A stretch of 64,000 nt of DNA from an uncultured Gammaproteobacteria bacterium (lineage in GTDB: Bacteria > Pseudomonadota > Gammaproteobacteria > Berkiellales > Berkiellaceae): contig CADEEZ010000005.1 in the NCBI GenBank assembly GCA_902826485.1, positions 30,061 through 94,060 on the forward strand, read 5' to 3'. The notes beneath the pieces were generated by a model, which was given only the letters and a program-made list of their open reading frames with translations, had not been told where the DNA came from and did not search any database. The position numbers and the translations under genes were made by a program. Of the stretch, positions 52,580-61,166 are shown one piece after another. Each line of letters opens with the position of its first letter. The first letter of the stretch is position 1.

Positions 52580-53965
52580 ATGGACAGTGATTCTCAGCAT
52601 TCACCTAATCTAATAGAAAGAAGCCTTGCTACAGGTTTTGAACTATTGAAAAAAATACCCCCCGACCTCACCAATGCTTTAGATTCTTTCAATACGACAC
52701 AAGAATTAATCAACAAAAATTGTAAAATAGCCACTGCGAGAGATAAGCGAGATCTTTTATTAGGTATGGGTTGGACTTTGCAAGGTCTGGGCGAGTATAA
52801 AAAGGCATTTGACTCTTATAAAAAAATATTTAAATGTAATTCTGATAAAGAAATTCTTTTAAAAACAGGGTATTGTCAGTACTTGATGGGGCGCCTCGAC
52901 GCAGCAGAAAAAACCTATTGGAAAGCAATAAACCTAGATAAAAAAAGCTTTTTTATACATTATGAGGCTTTATATTTTTATATTACGGTAGCGTCTCAGA
53001 AAGCTATCTCATTATTAAATCAATACAAAAAAAATATGCCTGATGCAAAAGGCAAACACCGAAAAATGGACTGGTTGGTGAATCATCAATCCTTAATCGT
53101 TGCCACTAAACAGTGCTTTTCTTATTTTCAATCGATAAAAATTTCTAAATTTTATCAGACTATTGAGTTACCTCAAAAATTATCACAAGTCTTCAACCAC
53201 TTTTCAGTGTTATCTGGTCAAGTTTATCTTGTGGGTAAAACTTTACGTCAATTATTATTAAATCATCCTATTGAACATGATCCAAAAATCGCAGACTGTA
53301 ATTTTGTGTATGCAGACAAGCATGTATTGCCTGAATTTCTTGAGTTAGGCTTTGTTAAAAAAAGAACCTATCAAAACAGCTGTATCAAAAAAATCAATGG
53401 CGAAACGTTAAATCTTTGGCATTTTTCTCCAGACAATACTGATATCGGTATTTTTACGATTGACTATATTTTTTGTGACAAAGACGGTGGCATATACGAT
53501 CCCACTAAAATGGGTATTATAGACGCTAAAAACAAAATTTTGCGTACAACGGGTGTTGCCCAAGACCAATTTGCACAAAATGCTTTCAGGGTATTAGACG
53601 CGATAAAACATATCGCTCTGGGGTACACGCCCACACCTGAAGTGGCACAAGCCCTTAAAGAATGGGCAGGGCCTTCGGCAGAACAAGTGCCTAATATCAA
53701 AAGCATGCTAAGGGAAATGAAGGAAGACGCAACCATGAAAGAGAAATATGATCTGCTTTTTTGTGAATATAATATGAATAATAAATTCGAGGTCTTAGCA
53801 CTTGAAGAGAACATGGTGAATATGATTTTTGCACTTGAATATAACGCCCCTATTATTTTTAGTGATAGAAAAATAAATTCGTACACACAAAATTTGCAAG
53901 AAGAAGCAATAAAATTTATAAATCTGAGTGAATTAAACAAAAAACTATCCTCTATAAAATTATAA
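52580..53965 (+). CDS. TPR protein with degenerate poly(A)-polymerase/CCA-transferase-like head (copy 1)
   Basis: 461 residues. Residues about 55-140 are TPR-like helical pairs (LLGMGWTLQGLGEYKKAFDSYKKI). From about 213 the sequence follows the class II nucleotidyltransferase head: QVYLVGKTLRQLLLN (for GG-x-VRDxLLG), then ADCNF where DxD is expected, GIFTIDYIFCDKDGGIYDP (for DFTINA...IIDP), GIIDAKNKILRT, and QNAFRVLDAIKHIALGYTP (for DPLRILRAxRFAAxLGF). With only one of two metal aspartates it is probably inactive as a transferase. No RNA-binding tail. Not secreted by a recognisable signal. A paralogue follows at 53998. Confidence 0.7.
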   Translation: MDSDSQHSPNLIERSLATGFELLKKIPPDLTNALDSFNTTQELINKNCKIATARDKRDLLLGMGWTLQGLGEYKKAFDSYKKIFKCNSDKEILLKTGYCQYLMGRLDAAEKTYWKAINLDKKSFFIHYEALYFYITVASQKAISLLNQYKKNMPDAKGKHRKMDWLVNHQSLIVATKQCFSYFQSIKISKFYQTIELPQKLSQVFNHFSVLSGQVYLVGKTLRQLLLNHPIEHDPKIADCNFVYADKHVLPEFLELGFVKKRTYQNSCIKKINGETLNLWHFSPDNTDIGIFTIDYIFCDKDGGIYDPTKMGIIDAKNKILRTTGVAQDQFAQNAFRVLDAIKHIALGYTPTPEVAQALKEWAGPSAEQVPNIKSMLREMKEDATMKEKYDLLFCEYNMNNKFEVLALEENMVNMIFALEYNAPIIFSDRKINSYTQNLQEEAIKFINLSELNKKLSSIKL

Positions 53966-53997
53966 AAAATATTTAAAGAAACCATAGGATGATTTAA

Positions 53998-55896
53998 ATG
54001 GATAATCAAAAAAATATCCCGCCGGTTACAAACTTTCAGTTTCACATGAACACCGGATTTAATTTGTTAAGACACACCCCCCCTCAGCCTCAAAAGGCAG
54101 AAGGTAATTTTAATTTAGCCCAAAAACTTCTTTTGATTCATAAAAAACTCGATACTAAACATAATAGAAAAGAAATAAAATTAGGTTTAGCCAGAGCTAA
54201 ACAACTCGACAATAAACTCGATATGGCGATTTCTATTTTTGAAACCATCGAGGATTGGGAAAATGATTTTGATGCGATCTTGGGCATAGCATACTGTTAT
54301 CAAGAGAAAAAAGAATATGGTTTAGCATGTGAATATTTTTTAAAAATAATCTACCAAAATCCTAAAAAGGTCGCATTGGCATTAGGACGTTGTGAACAAG
54401 AAATGGGGCACTATGATGGCGCACTTATTACTTTTAAGTCATTTGTCAATTGGGGAGAATATAAAGATTACGTGATGGCCATTGGTCGTTGTGAACAAGA
54501 AAAAAGAAATTATACCACAGCACTGCTGCACTATTATGATGCAAAAAAATGGGAAAAAAATGGCGACGTTTCATTAGCCATCGGTATCTGTCAACAAGAA
54601 ATGGGATTATATCAAGCAGCGCTTATCACTTATCAAAATAATAAGCAAAGAGCGCATCAAAGATCGATGATAATCGCCATGGCTGAATGTCAAACAAAAC
54701 TTAAAAAATATGATGAGGCGCTCAAAACGTATCAGTCAGTAAAGGGGTGGCAAAAAAATAAGACGGTTTTACTCGCTATATTTGGTTTAACTAAAGAAAC
54801 GAATAATCTAGAGTATCTATTTAAAAGCGATCCGACTATTTATTATACCCTCATACAATATTATCTTTCTATTAACAATATAAGAAGAGCCAAAGAATTA
54901 TTTAATTTATTTAAAAAATACACTTCACAACCTAAGTTAGAAACAGAAAAAATTCAATTATTATTTTCCAATCAAGAGTTGGTGATGTTAACTAAATCTA
55001 TTATATCTGATTCACCTTATCAAAAATATGCAATGAATATGCATTCGTTAAATTTACCCCTTATGATATCAAATATTTTTAATCAAGAATTTTTAAGCCA
55101 ATCTAATCAAGCTTATCTCGTTGGTCCAACGTTATCAAAAATGATTTCTAATGAGGAGATAGAAGAGGGCGATAAAAATGTACCTTTAGCATTTGTCTTT
55201 TCACAACCCGGTGCATTTCAGCAAATATTGAAATTAGGGTTTTCTTCCACGCATACTAAAAATATAATAGGGTTTGATTTAACCATAGCTGATATGACAA
55301 ACCAAAAAGATCCCTATCGTTTTTATTTTACCATAGATGCCGTTTTTTGTAGTAGGCAAGGTGACATATACGATCCGACTCTTTTAGGGGTAAGCGATAC
55401 AAAAAGAAAAATATTGCGTACGGTGTTGCCTGCAGAAGCTGTTTTTAAAGAAAACGCAGAGGCCGTATTAAAGGCCATTGATGCGCTTGCCCATGGATAC
55501 ACCCCAACTCATGAGGTAAATGTTGCTTTAAAAACTTGGATAGGGCCCTCATTTGAACAAGAACATTTTTTTATGCTCGAGCTAAATAAAATGATTGAAG
55601 GGGGAGGCAAGCTTCAAAAATATAAGGCTATTTTGCTTTATTACAATATAAATTATGAAGCCACAATAAAATATGCCATGGAGCAAAATCAGAGCGTGCG
55701 AAATGTTGATTGGGGCTATGAGGGGGGTACGCCAACGCCCAATAGTGTGACAACTCAAATGTGTTATTTGAGTATACTTGTTCCTGTTTCTCAGCCTCTT
55801 ATTTTCAGTAAAGGGTTAGATCAAACTAAATTTTTTAATCAAGGGATTCCTTGTACAGAGGGTTTAGGATTGGTTCGATCTAAAAATTCACTGTAA
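53998..55896 (+). CDS. TPR protein with degenerate poly(A)-polymerase/CCA-transferase-like head (copy 2)
   Basis: 632 residues, 32 bp after copy 1. The TPR part is longer (about 50-300), with repeated units such as ALALGRCEQEMGHYDGALITFKSF and LAIGICQQEMGLYQAALITYQ. From about 370 the same head-like region as in copy 1: QAYLVGPTLSKMIS, then VPLAFVF where DxD is expected (no aspartate left), RFYFTIDAVFCSRQGDIYDP, GVSDTKRKILRT and ENAEAVLKAIDALAHGYTP. So the fold is kept while the catalytic residues are lost. AGGAT precedes the ATG. Role unknown; might bind RNA, nucleotide or a protein partner. Confidence 0.7.
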   Translation: MDNQKNIPPVTNFQFHMNTGFNLLRHTPPQPQKAEGNFNLAQKLLLIHKKLDTKHNRKEIKLGLARAKQLDNKLDMAISIFETIEDWENDFDAILGIAYCYQEKKEYGLACEYFLKIIYQNPKKVALALGRCEQEMGHYDGALITFKSFVNWGEYKDYVMAIGRCEQEKRNYTTALLHYYDAKKWEKNGDVSLAIGICQQEMGLYQAALITYQNNKQRAHQRSMIIAMAECQTKLKKYDEALKTYQSVKGWQKNKTVLLAIFGLTKETNNLEYLFKSDPTIYYTLIQYYLSINNIRRAKELFNLFKKYTSQPKLETEKIQLLFSNQELVMLTKSIISDSPYQKYAMNMHSLNLPLMISNIFNQEFLSQSNQAYLVGPTLSKMISNEEIEEGDKNVPLAFVFSQPGAFQQILKLGFSSTHTKNIIGFDLTIADMTNQKDPYRFYFTIDAVFCSRQGDIYDPTLLGVSDTKRKILRTVLPAEAVFKENAEAVLKAIDALAHGYTPTHEVNVALKTWIGPSFEQEHFFMLELNKMIEGGGKLQKYKAILLYYNINYEATIKYAMEQNQSVRNVDWGYEGGTPTPNSVTTQMCYLSILVPVSQPLIFSKGLDQTKFFNQGIPCTEGLGLVRSKNSL

Positions 55897-56055
55897 GGTA
55901 TGGTTCTACAGATGTTTAATCCTGTCTATAAACGTGCAATTACATCTATTTTCTGATGCGATTAGACTAAGACCCCATTTAAGGCGACAAACGAGGGGCA
56001 TTAAGGCTGTCATATTCGGCCGATACCACTTAAAATGCTGCATCGGGGGAATAAT

Positions 56056-57318
56056 ATGACTAGCAACGCAACTCAACAAGATTCGTTATTTAGATCAGAG
56101 GCCTTAGTCCATCAAAAAGATAGGCTATATGGCGAAGTATTGCTATTGCATCCTTTTTCCTATCAAGTGATGACAGGCGTGGCAGTGGCGTTATTATTCT
56201 TAACTGTGTTTTTTCTTTGTTGGGGAACTTATACCAAAAAAGAAACCGTTAAGGGGCTTATTGTGCCTGATAAAGGTATTGTCAAAATATTTGGTCAACA
56301 ACAAGGGATTATTACCAAGATTCATGTGGCCCAAGGGCAGCCTATTAATGAAGGCGATCCACTTTTTACCGTCACGTCGGATAAGTCTCAAGCCAATCAA
56401 CAAGGCGTTGAAACCAAACTATTACAAGAACTCCTTTTATCTAAGCAAAAATATCAAGAACAAATCATTTCGGAGCAAAAACTACTCGAATCTGAAAAAA
56501 GCCGCTTAATTCAAAGGCAAGCACATATACGAGAAGAATTAACGCAAATTCAAAAAGCCATCTCCTTGGGCAACGAAAGAGTCCAAATGGCTAAAACCCG
56601 TGCAGATAATGCCTTTAAAATAAAAGAAAAGGGTCATTTGTCTCAAGTGGATTATCAAAAAATTTACGAAGAATCCCTCTCTCTTCAACAGCAACAAAAT
56701 GAAATGACACGCGGTGAACGGGCCAAACAAAGCGAATTAAAACAAATCGAATCGGAATTTGAACAACTGCCTACCCATCATCAAAGCAGAATGAACGAAA
56801 TAGAAAAGTCCATTTCTGAATTGGTACAACGCGAAACAGAAATAGCGGGCAGAAGAGAAATGGTGATACGTGCGCCAGTAAAAGGCAGCATATCAAGTTT
56901 AGGTGCGCATGAAGGCGATTGGGTTCGAGAGTTGCCGTTATTGTCTATTTTGCCCGACCAAGCAAAATTAGAAATTGAATTGTATATCCCTTCTCGGGCA
57001 ATTGGTTTTATCGAAGTGGATCAAGCCGTTCGAGTCAGATACGATGCTTTTCCCCATCAACGTTTTGGAATTTACAAAGGTAAAATTGTGAGCATTTCAC
57101 GCAATGTCATGATCCCTCAAGAGCTTACCGTGCCGCTAGACATTAAAGAACCCGTATATAAAGTCACGGTGCTATTAGACAAAACAACGGTGCATGCCTA
57201 TGGTAAACAATTTGAGGTTCAACCGGGCATGAGTCTTGAGGCAGATATTGTTTTAGATAAACGTAATATTTTGCAATGGATGCTTGAACCCATATACAGC
57301 GTACAGGGGCACTTATAA
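56056..57318 (+). CDS. HlyD-family adaptor of a C39-peptidase exporter
   Basis: 420 residues from ATG 56056, chosen for CGGGGG about 8 nt upstream (ATG 56035 is in frame). One membrane helix (about 40-63, VMTGVAVALLFLTVFFLCWGTY), lipoyl half GIVKIFGQQQGIITKIHVAQGQPINEGDPLF, coiled coil (about 115-265), second half MVIRAPVKGSISSLGAHEGDWV, then beta-barrel. This CvaA/NHLM-like adaptor type pairs with peptide exporters. It overlaps the ABC gene by one base (TAATG), so they are co-translated. Confidence 0.88.
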   Translation: MTSNATQQDSLFRSEALVHQKDRLYGEVLLLHPFSYQVMTGVAVALLFLTVFFLCWGTYTKKETVKGLIVPDKGIVKIFGQQQGIITKIHVAQGQPINEGDPLFTVTSDKSQANQQGVETKLLQELLLSKQKYQEQIISEQKLLESEKSRLIQRQAHIREELTQIQKAISLGNERVQMAKTRADNAFKIKEKGHLSQVDYQKIYEESLSLQQQQNEMTRGERAKQSELKQIESEFEQLPTHHQSRMNEIEKSISELVQRETEIAGRREMVIRAPVKGSISSLGAHEGDWVRELPLLSILPDQAKLEIELYIPSRAIGFIEVDQAVRVRYDAFPHQRFGIYKGKIVSISRNVMIPQELTVPLDIKEPVYKVTVLLDKTTVHAYGKQFEVQPGMSLEADIVLDKRNILQWMLEPIYSVQGHL

Positions 57319-59582
57319 TGCAAAATCCATTAAGTTTATTAAAATTTAATTCTTTTAAGCGGTTACCGGTTGTTTTACAAACAGAAGTCGCAGAATGTGG
57401 ATTGGCTTGTTTGGCCATGATTGCCACTTATCACGGCCACGAAATTGATTTAACGACTTTACGTAGACGTTATCCCATTTCCTTAAGAGGCACCACGCTT
57501 CATCTTATTATTCAAACTGCTGAAAAACTGGATTACGCTTGCCGGCCATTAAGGCTTGAAATAGAAGAAATGGATCAATTACAAGCCCCTTGTATTTTGC
57601 ATTGGGACATGAACCATTTTGTGGTGCTAAAAAAAGTCACCAAATCAGGTATTGTGATTCACGATCCAGCCCAAGGTGAACGCACGTTTAAATTTAACGA
57701 AGTATCGAAGCATTTTACGGGTGTGGCCCTTGAGTTAATTCCTACCGCAGGATTTAGCATTAAAAAAGAAGTACAAAAAGTGCCCTTGTATGCTTTTTGG
57801 CATAAAATTGTTGGTTTAAAAACCAGCATGGTCAAGGTTTTTTTATTATCAATCGTGTTACAAGTATTTACGTTAATTAGCCCTTTTTATAGTCAGTTGG
57901 TTGTCGATAATGCGATTCTTAGCCATGATATGAGTTTTCTCAAAATTTTGGCAGTGGGTTTCTTATTGGTGATGCTGATTCAATTATTTGTGACGGCCCT
58001 AAGAAGTTTATTGGTCTTATCATTAGGTAGCATGCTTAGCATACAAATGGCGACCAATTTATTTAGACATTTAATCCGTTTGCCCTTGCCGTTTTTCGAA
58101 AAACGGCATATCGGGGATATTGTCTCTCGTTTTCATTCATTCGAGAACATCAAAAATCTGTTAACAACCAGTTTAGTTCAATCGATAGTAGATGGTCTGA
58201 TAGCCATCACGACTTTGATTATGTTGTTTGTGTATTCCAGCATGTTGGCCATGGTCGTGATTTGTGCGGTGGCACTATATGGCTTAATACGCTTTGCTTG
58301 GTACAGACCTTTAAAACAATTGACAGAAGAAAATATTGTTGCGGCCAGTAAAGAAAGCTCTAATTTCATTGAAACCATTCGAGCTATTCAAAGTATTAAA
58401 ATTTTTGGAAAAGAATCTGATAGAGGCGTTTTATGGCAAAATCGCTGCGCCGATTCGATTAATACGGGCATACGTCAGGCAAAATTGGGTATCATCTATT
58501 CTAGTATCAATAGCTTGTTATTTGGCATAGAAAATATTCTGGTGATTTATTTATGTGCTCAGTTAATTACGGCTGAAGCGAGTACAAGCGTCTTTACCTT
58601 AGGGATGATGATGGCGTTTATTAGTTATAAACAGCAATTTACCTCTAAAGCAATTGCCTTAATAGAAAATGTAGTTGAACTTAAAATGTTAGGCTTATAT
58701 TTAGAACGGTTAGGCGATATCGTTTTAGAAAAACCAGAAGTAGAAGTGCATGCGTTTGAATCTAATTTCAAAGAAATAACAGGAAAAATTGAACTTAAAA
58801 ATATCAGTTTTACTTATGCAGAATCTGAACCCAATGTGGTAAATGACGTTTCTTTAAGCATTGAGCCAGGTGAAATTGTTGCCTTAGCAGGTCATTCCGG
58901 TTGTGGTAAAACTACGCTCATGAAAGTGATGATGGGGTTATTTAAAGCAACCTCAGGTGAAGTACTCATAGATGGCATTCCCTTAGACAAACTTGGTATT
59001 TCGCAATTCAGAAATCAAGTGGCTGCGGTGATGCAAGACGATCAATTACTTTCAGGATCGATTAGCGACAACATCAGCTTTTTTGACCCGCATTATGATA
59101 TGGAAAAAGTGGAAGCGTGTGCCAAAATGGCGATGGTTCACCATGATATCGTTAAGATGCCTATGGCGTATAATTCGCTTATTGGTGAAATTGGCGCGTC
59201 TTTATCTGGCGGTCAAAAGCAACGTGTCTTGCTTGCCAGAGCGTTATATCGTTCGCCAAAGATTTTATTTTTAGATGAAGCGACCAGTCATTTAGACGTT
59301 GCCTTAGAGCATGGCGTAAACCAATCGATACAGCATTTAAAAATGACGCGCGTTATTATTGCGCATCGTCCTGAAACCATTCGTTCGGCTGAACGTGTGA
59401 TTGTGTTTACACCCGAAGGCGTTGTGGAACAAAAACTGGCTTTGCCTTCAGCACAGCCTGAAAGCGAACTAGCCGTTGCGCCTGTTGTGAGTACGAGTAG
59501 TGCTGGTGTGAGCTTTAGCACAAGTTATGGGGATCAATCCTATGGCGTTACTAGCAGCACGAAACTACCTGAAGACGCTTAA
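57318..59582 (+). CDS. Peptidase-containing ABC exporter (C39, CvaB/LagD type)
   Basis: 754 residues. The N-terminal C39 peptidase is intact: Gln21, Cys27 in AECGLACLAMIATYHG, His100 in MNHFVVLKK and Asp116 in IHDPAQGE. Such domains remove double-glycine leaders during export of bacteriocins or similar peptides. Six membrane helices (about 160-430), then an ABC domain with GHSGCGKTT, LSGGQKQRVLLARAL and ILFLDEATSHLD. The last ~60 residues (SAQPESELAVAP...) are an unusual Ser/Thr-rich tail. No double-glycine precursor gene was found nearby. Contrast with the exporter at 42779, whose C39 domain is dead. Confidence 0.93.
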   Translation: MQNPLSLLKFNSFKRLPVVLQTEVAECGLACLAMIATYHGHEIDLTTLRRRYPISLRGTTLHLIIQTAEKLDYACRPLRLEIEEMDQLQAPCILHWDMNHFVVLKKVTKSGIVIHDPAQGERTFKFNEVSKHFTGVALELIPTAGFSIKKEVQKVPLYAFWHKIVGLKTSMVKVFLLSIVLQVFTLISPFYSQLVVDNAILSHDMSFLKILAVGFLLVMLIQLFVTALRSLLVLSLGSMLSIQMATNLFRHLIRLPLPFFEKRHIGDIVSRFHSFENIKNLLTTSLVQSIVDGLIAITTLIMLFVYSSMLAMVVICAVALYGLIRFAWYRPLKQLTEENIVAASKESSNFIETIRAIQSIKIFGKESDRGVLWQNRCADSINTGIRQAKLGIIYSSINSLLFGIENILVIYLCAQLITAEASTSVFTLGMMMAFISYKQQFTSKAIALIENVVELKMLGLYLERLGDIVLEKPEVEVHAFESNFKEITGKIELKNISFTYAESEPNVVNDVSLSIEPGEIVALAGHSGCGKTTLMKVMMGLFKATSGEVLIDGIPLDKLGISQFRNQVAAVMQDDQLLSGSISDNISFFDPHYDMEKVEACAKMAMVHHDIVKMPMAYNSLIGEIGASLSGGQKQRVLLARALYRSPKILFLDEATSHLDVALEHGVNQSIQHLKMTRVIIAHRPETIRSAERVIVFTPEGVVEQKLALPSAQPESELAVAPVVSTSSAGVSFSTSYGDQSYGVTSSTKLPEDA

Positions 59583-59587
59583 TTAGA

Positions 59588-60427
59588 TTATTTACCACCT
59601 TCATTTGGATAGCTAATAACCGAAATCGGGCTGGCAGCTATCCAAAGAGAAAGCATAAAAAATCCGCAAAATTGTCTTAAATCAGGACTAGAAAAAACAG
59701 TCTCTAAGAGCAAATAAAAATTAATATAAATAATTGCCCCGCCGCCTAATGCGCTAATCAATAATAACCTAGCACGCATGTTCCAATCGGGTAAGAGTAG
59801 GGTTAAATTATCTGATTCATAAAATTTAATTTGTTCAGACCATCTGGTCAGCACCCACCCAAAACTAAACCCGAGTAACCCGCCTAATGCGGGGGCAACG
59901 GCATGGTTTGTTAAGATTAATTCTTTAAAAACGATGGACAACCCACTGGCCAGCATAAAAAGAAATGCGCCTACTAACCCAGATGAATATTGTGCCATCG
60001 TTGTCTTTAATACCAAACGATATAAAATCAATGAGAGGGCAGCAAAGCAGGCGGCGCCAAGCAAATCAATTGGATAATGATACCCTTTAATATAGAGTGC
60101 CCAAGCATAAGCAATCAGAAAAGCGCTGATCACCAAACGCCAAGAAAGATTATTGTATCTAAAAGCCAAAAAGCCCCAAAATACGATGGCACTTTGTAAA
60201 TGTCCACTGGGAAACCCATACCCTTCAGCGTTGCCCATAGACGGCAAAGGCATTTTCCAAAGCATTTTTAAAAATGGATTGGCACAGACGGTGAACAATA
60301 AAATAAACAAGGCAAAAGCAAATGTCTTTCTGTCTAAATACAGAAAACCAATGATGGCCAAGGGCACCATGAAGTAGCCGCTGCCAAAAAATAGCACGGC
60401 TTCTGTAATGTTATCTAATATCATCAT
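59588..60427 (-). CDS. PAP2-family membrane phosphatase
   Basis: 279 residues with seven to eight membrane helices. The acid-phosphatase motifs are GFPSGH (PSGH) near residue 72 and GYHYPIDLLGA (H-x3-D) near 115; the first motif (K-x6-RP) is weak (KMLWKMPLPS). The C-terminal half adds membrane helices beyond a minimal PAP2 domain. Members dephosphorylate lipid phosphates such as undecaprenyl pyrophosphate or phosphatidate. Convergent with the C39 exporter (5 bp between stops), and its start overlaps the stop of the upstream bactofilin-like gene by one base. Confidence 0.88.
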   Translation of the reverse strand: MMILDNITEAVLFFGSGYFMVPLAIIGFLYLDRKTFAFALFILLFTVCANPFLKMLWKMPLPSMGNAEGYGFPSGHLQSAIVFWGFLAFRYNNLSWRLVISAFLIAYAWALYIKGYHYPIDLLGAACFAALSLILYRLVLKTTMAQYSSGLVGAFLFMLASGLSIVFKELILTNHAVAPALGGLLGFSFGWVLTRWSEQIKFYESDNLTLLLPDWNMRARLLLISALGGGAIIYINFYLLLETVFSSPDLRQFCGFFMLSLWIAASPISVISYPNEGGK

Positions 60428-61020
60428 TATTTTTTCTGACTTTGGACACCTTCAATGGTGCCTTGAATAGTTGATTTTTCTTGGATTAATTCACCTTTGC
60501 CACTCTCAAAAATTACATTGCCTAAGACTTTGGTGTTGTTAAGAATTAATATCTGCTTCTCATCAGGGCTTTCTGGCTTGTTAAGCGTGGGGCGTATACG
60601 AATTTTAAATATTGTTGAATCTTTTATTTCAATTTTATCTGAGGCGATAATCATTTCGCCATCAATGGTTGATTTGTCGGTTTGAACATAACCGGACACT
60701 TCAACAAAACCAGAGACTTTCACTTTATCTAAATTGAGCATCCCATTGGTACGAATGTTGCCTAATACGGTTGAATGTTCAATGTTGCCACGACCGTTAA
60801 CCGAAATATCTTTTAGGGTGCTTTTGTCGACATTGAGGGTGCCATTGATTCGCGCGCCGCCTGTGACGGTCATATTATCTAAATCGAGTCTACCATGATG
60901 AAGTAGCCCCTCAGTAGTTGAGTCGCTCAACTTTACGTGACCGTAGCTTGCTTCTGCGCCTAGGGCTTGGTTACAGAATAGGAAAGACAAAATGACTAAT
61001 ACTCTTACAGGGTATAACAT
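60427..61020 (-). CDS. Periplasmic bactofilin-like beta-helical repeat protein
   Basis: 197 residues from ATG 61020, chosen for AAGGAAGG 8 nt upstream and because it begins the signal peptide (VRVLVILSFLFCNQALGAEA). The mature part is a regular run of short repeats of about 10-18 residues (GARINGTLNVDKSTLKDISV, GNIRTNGMLNLDKVKVSGFV, GYVQTDKSTIDG, LNNTKVLGNVIFES), which should fold as a right-handed beta-helix as in bactofilins, although these are usually cytosolic. One-base overlap with the PAP2 gene points to a common envelope-related task. No established family name assigned. Confidence 0.8.
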   Translation of the reverse strand: MLYPVRVLVILSFLFCNQALGAEASYGHVKLSDSTTEGLLHHGRLDLDNMTVTGGARINGTLNVDKSTLKDISVNGRGNIEHSTVLGNIRTNGMLNLDKVKVSGFVEVSGYVQTDKSTIDGEMIIASDKIEIKDSTIFKIRIRPTLNKPESPDEKQILILNNTKVLGNVIFESGKGELIQEKSTIQGTIEGVQSQKK

Positions 61021-61166
61021 AGCGGGTTCCTTCCTTAGTAAATCTAGCATCATAGGGATTCTATTATAAAATCAGGGTTGTTAGAATGCCTAGGTAAGCT
61101 TTAACGAGTTATTTGATAAAATAACTTATTTTTCAAATTAATATAATGTGGATGAATTTAAATACT

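Noticed and set aside
53464-54045. 193-codon open frame on the minus strand
   Set aside because: It lies antisense to the two TPR genes, which have domain support and ribosome sites; its translation is hydrophobic and Ser/Phe/Ile-rich as expected of a complement of A-rich coding DNA.
55897-56055. Possible bacteriocin precursor before the C39 exporter
   Set aside because: No frame on either strand has a start, a double-glycine leader and a reasonable length.
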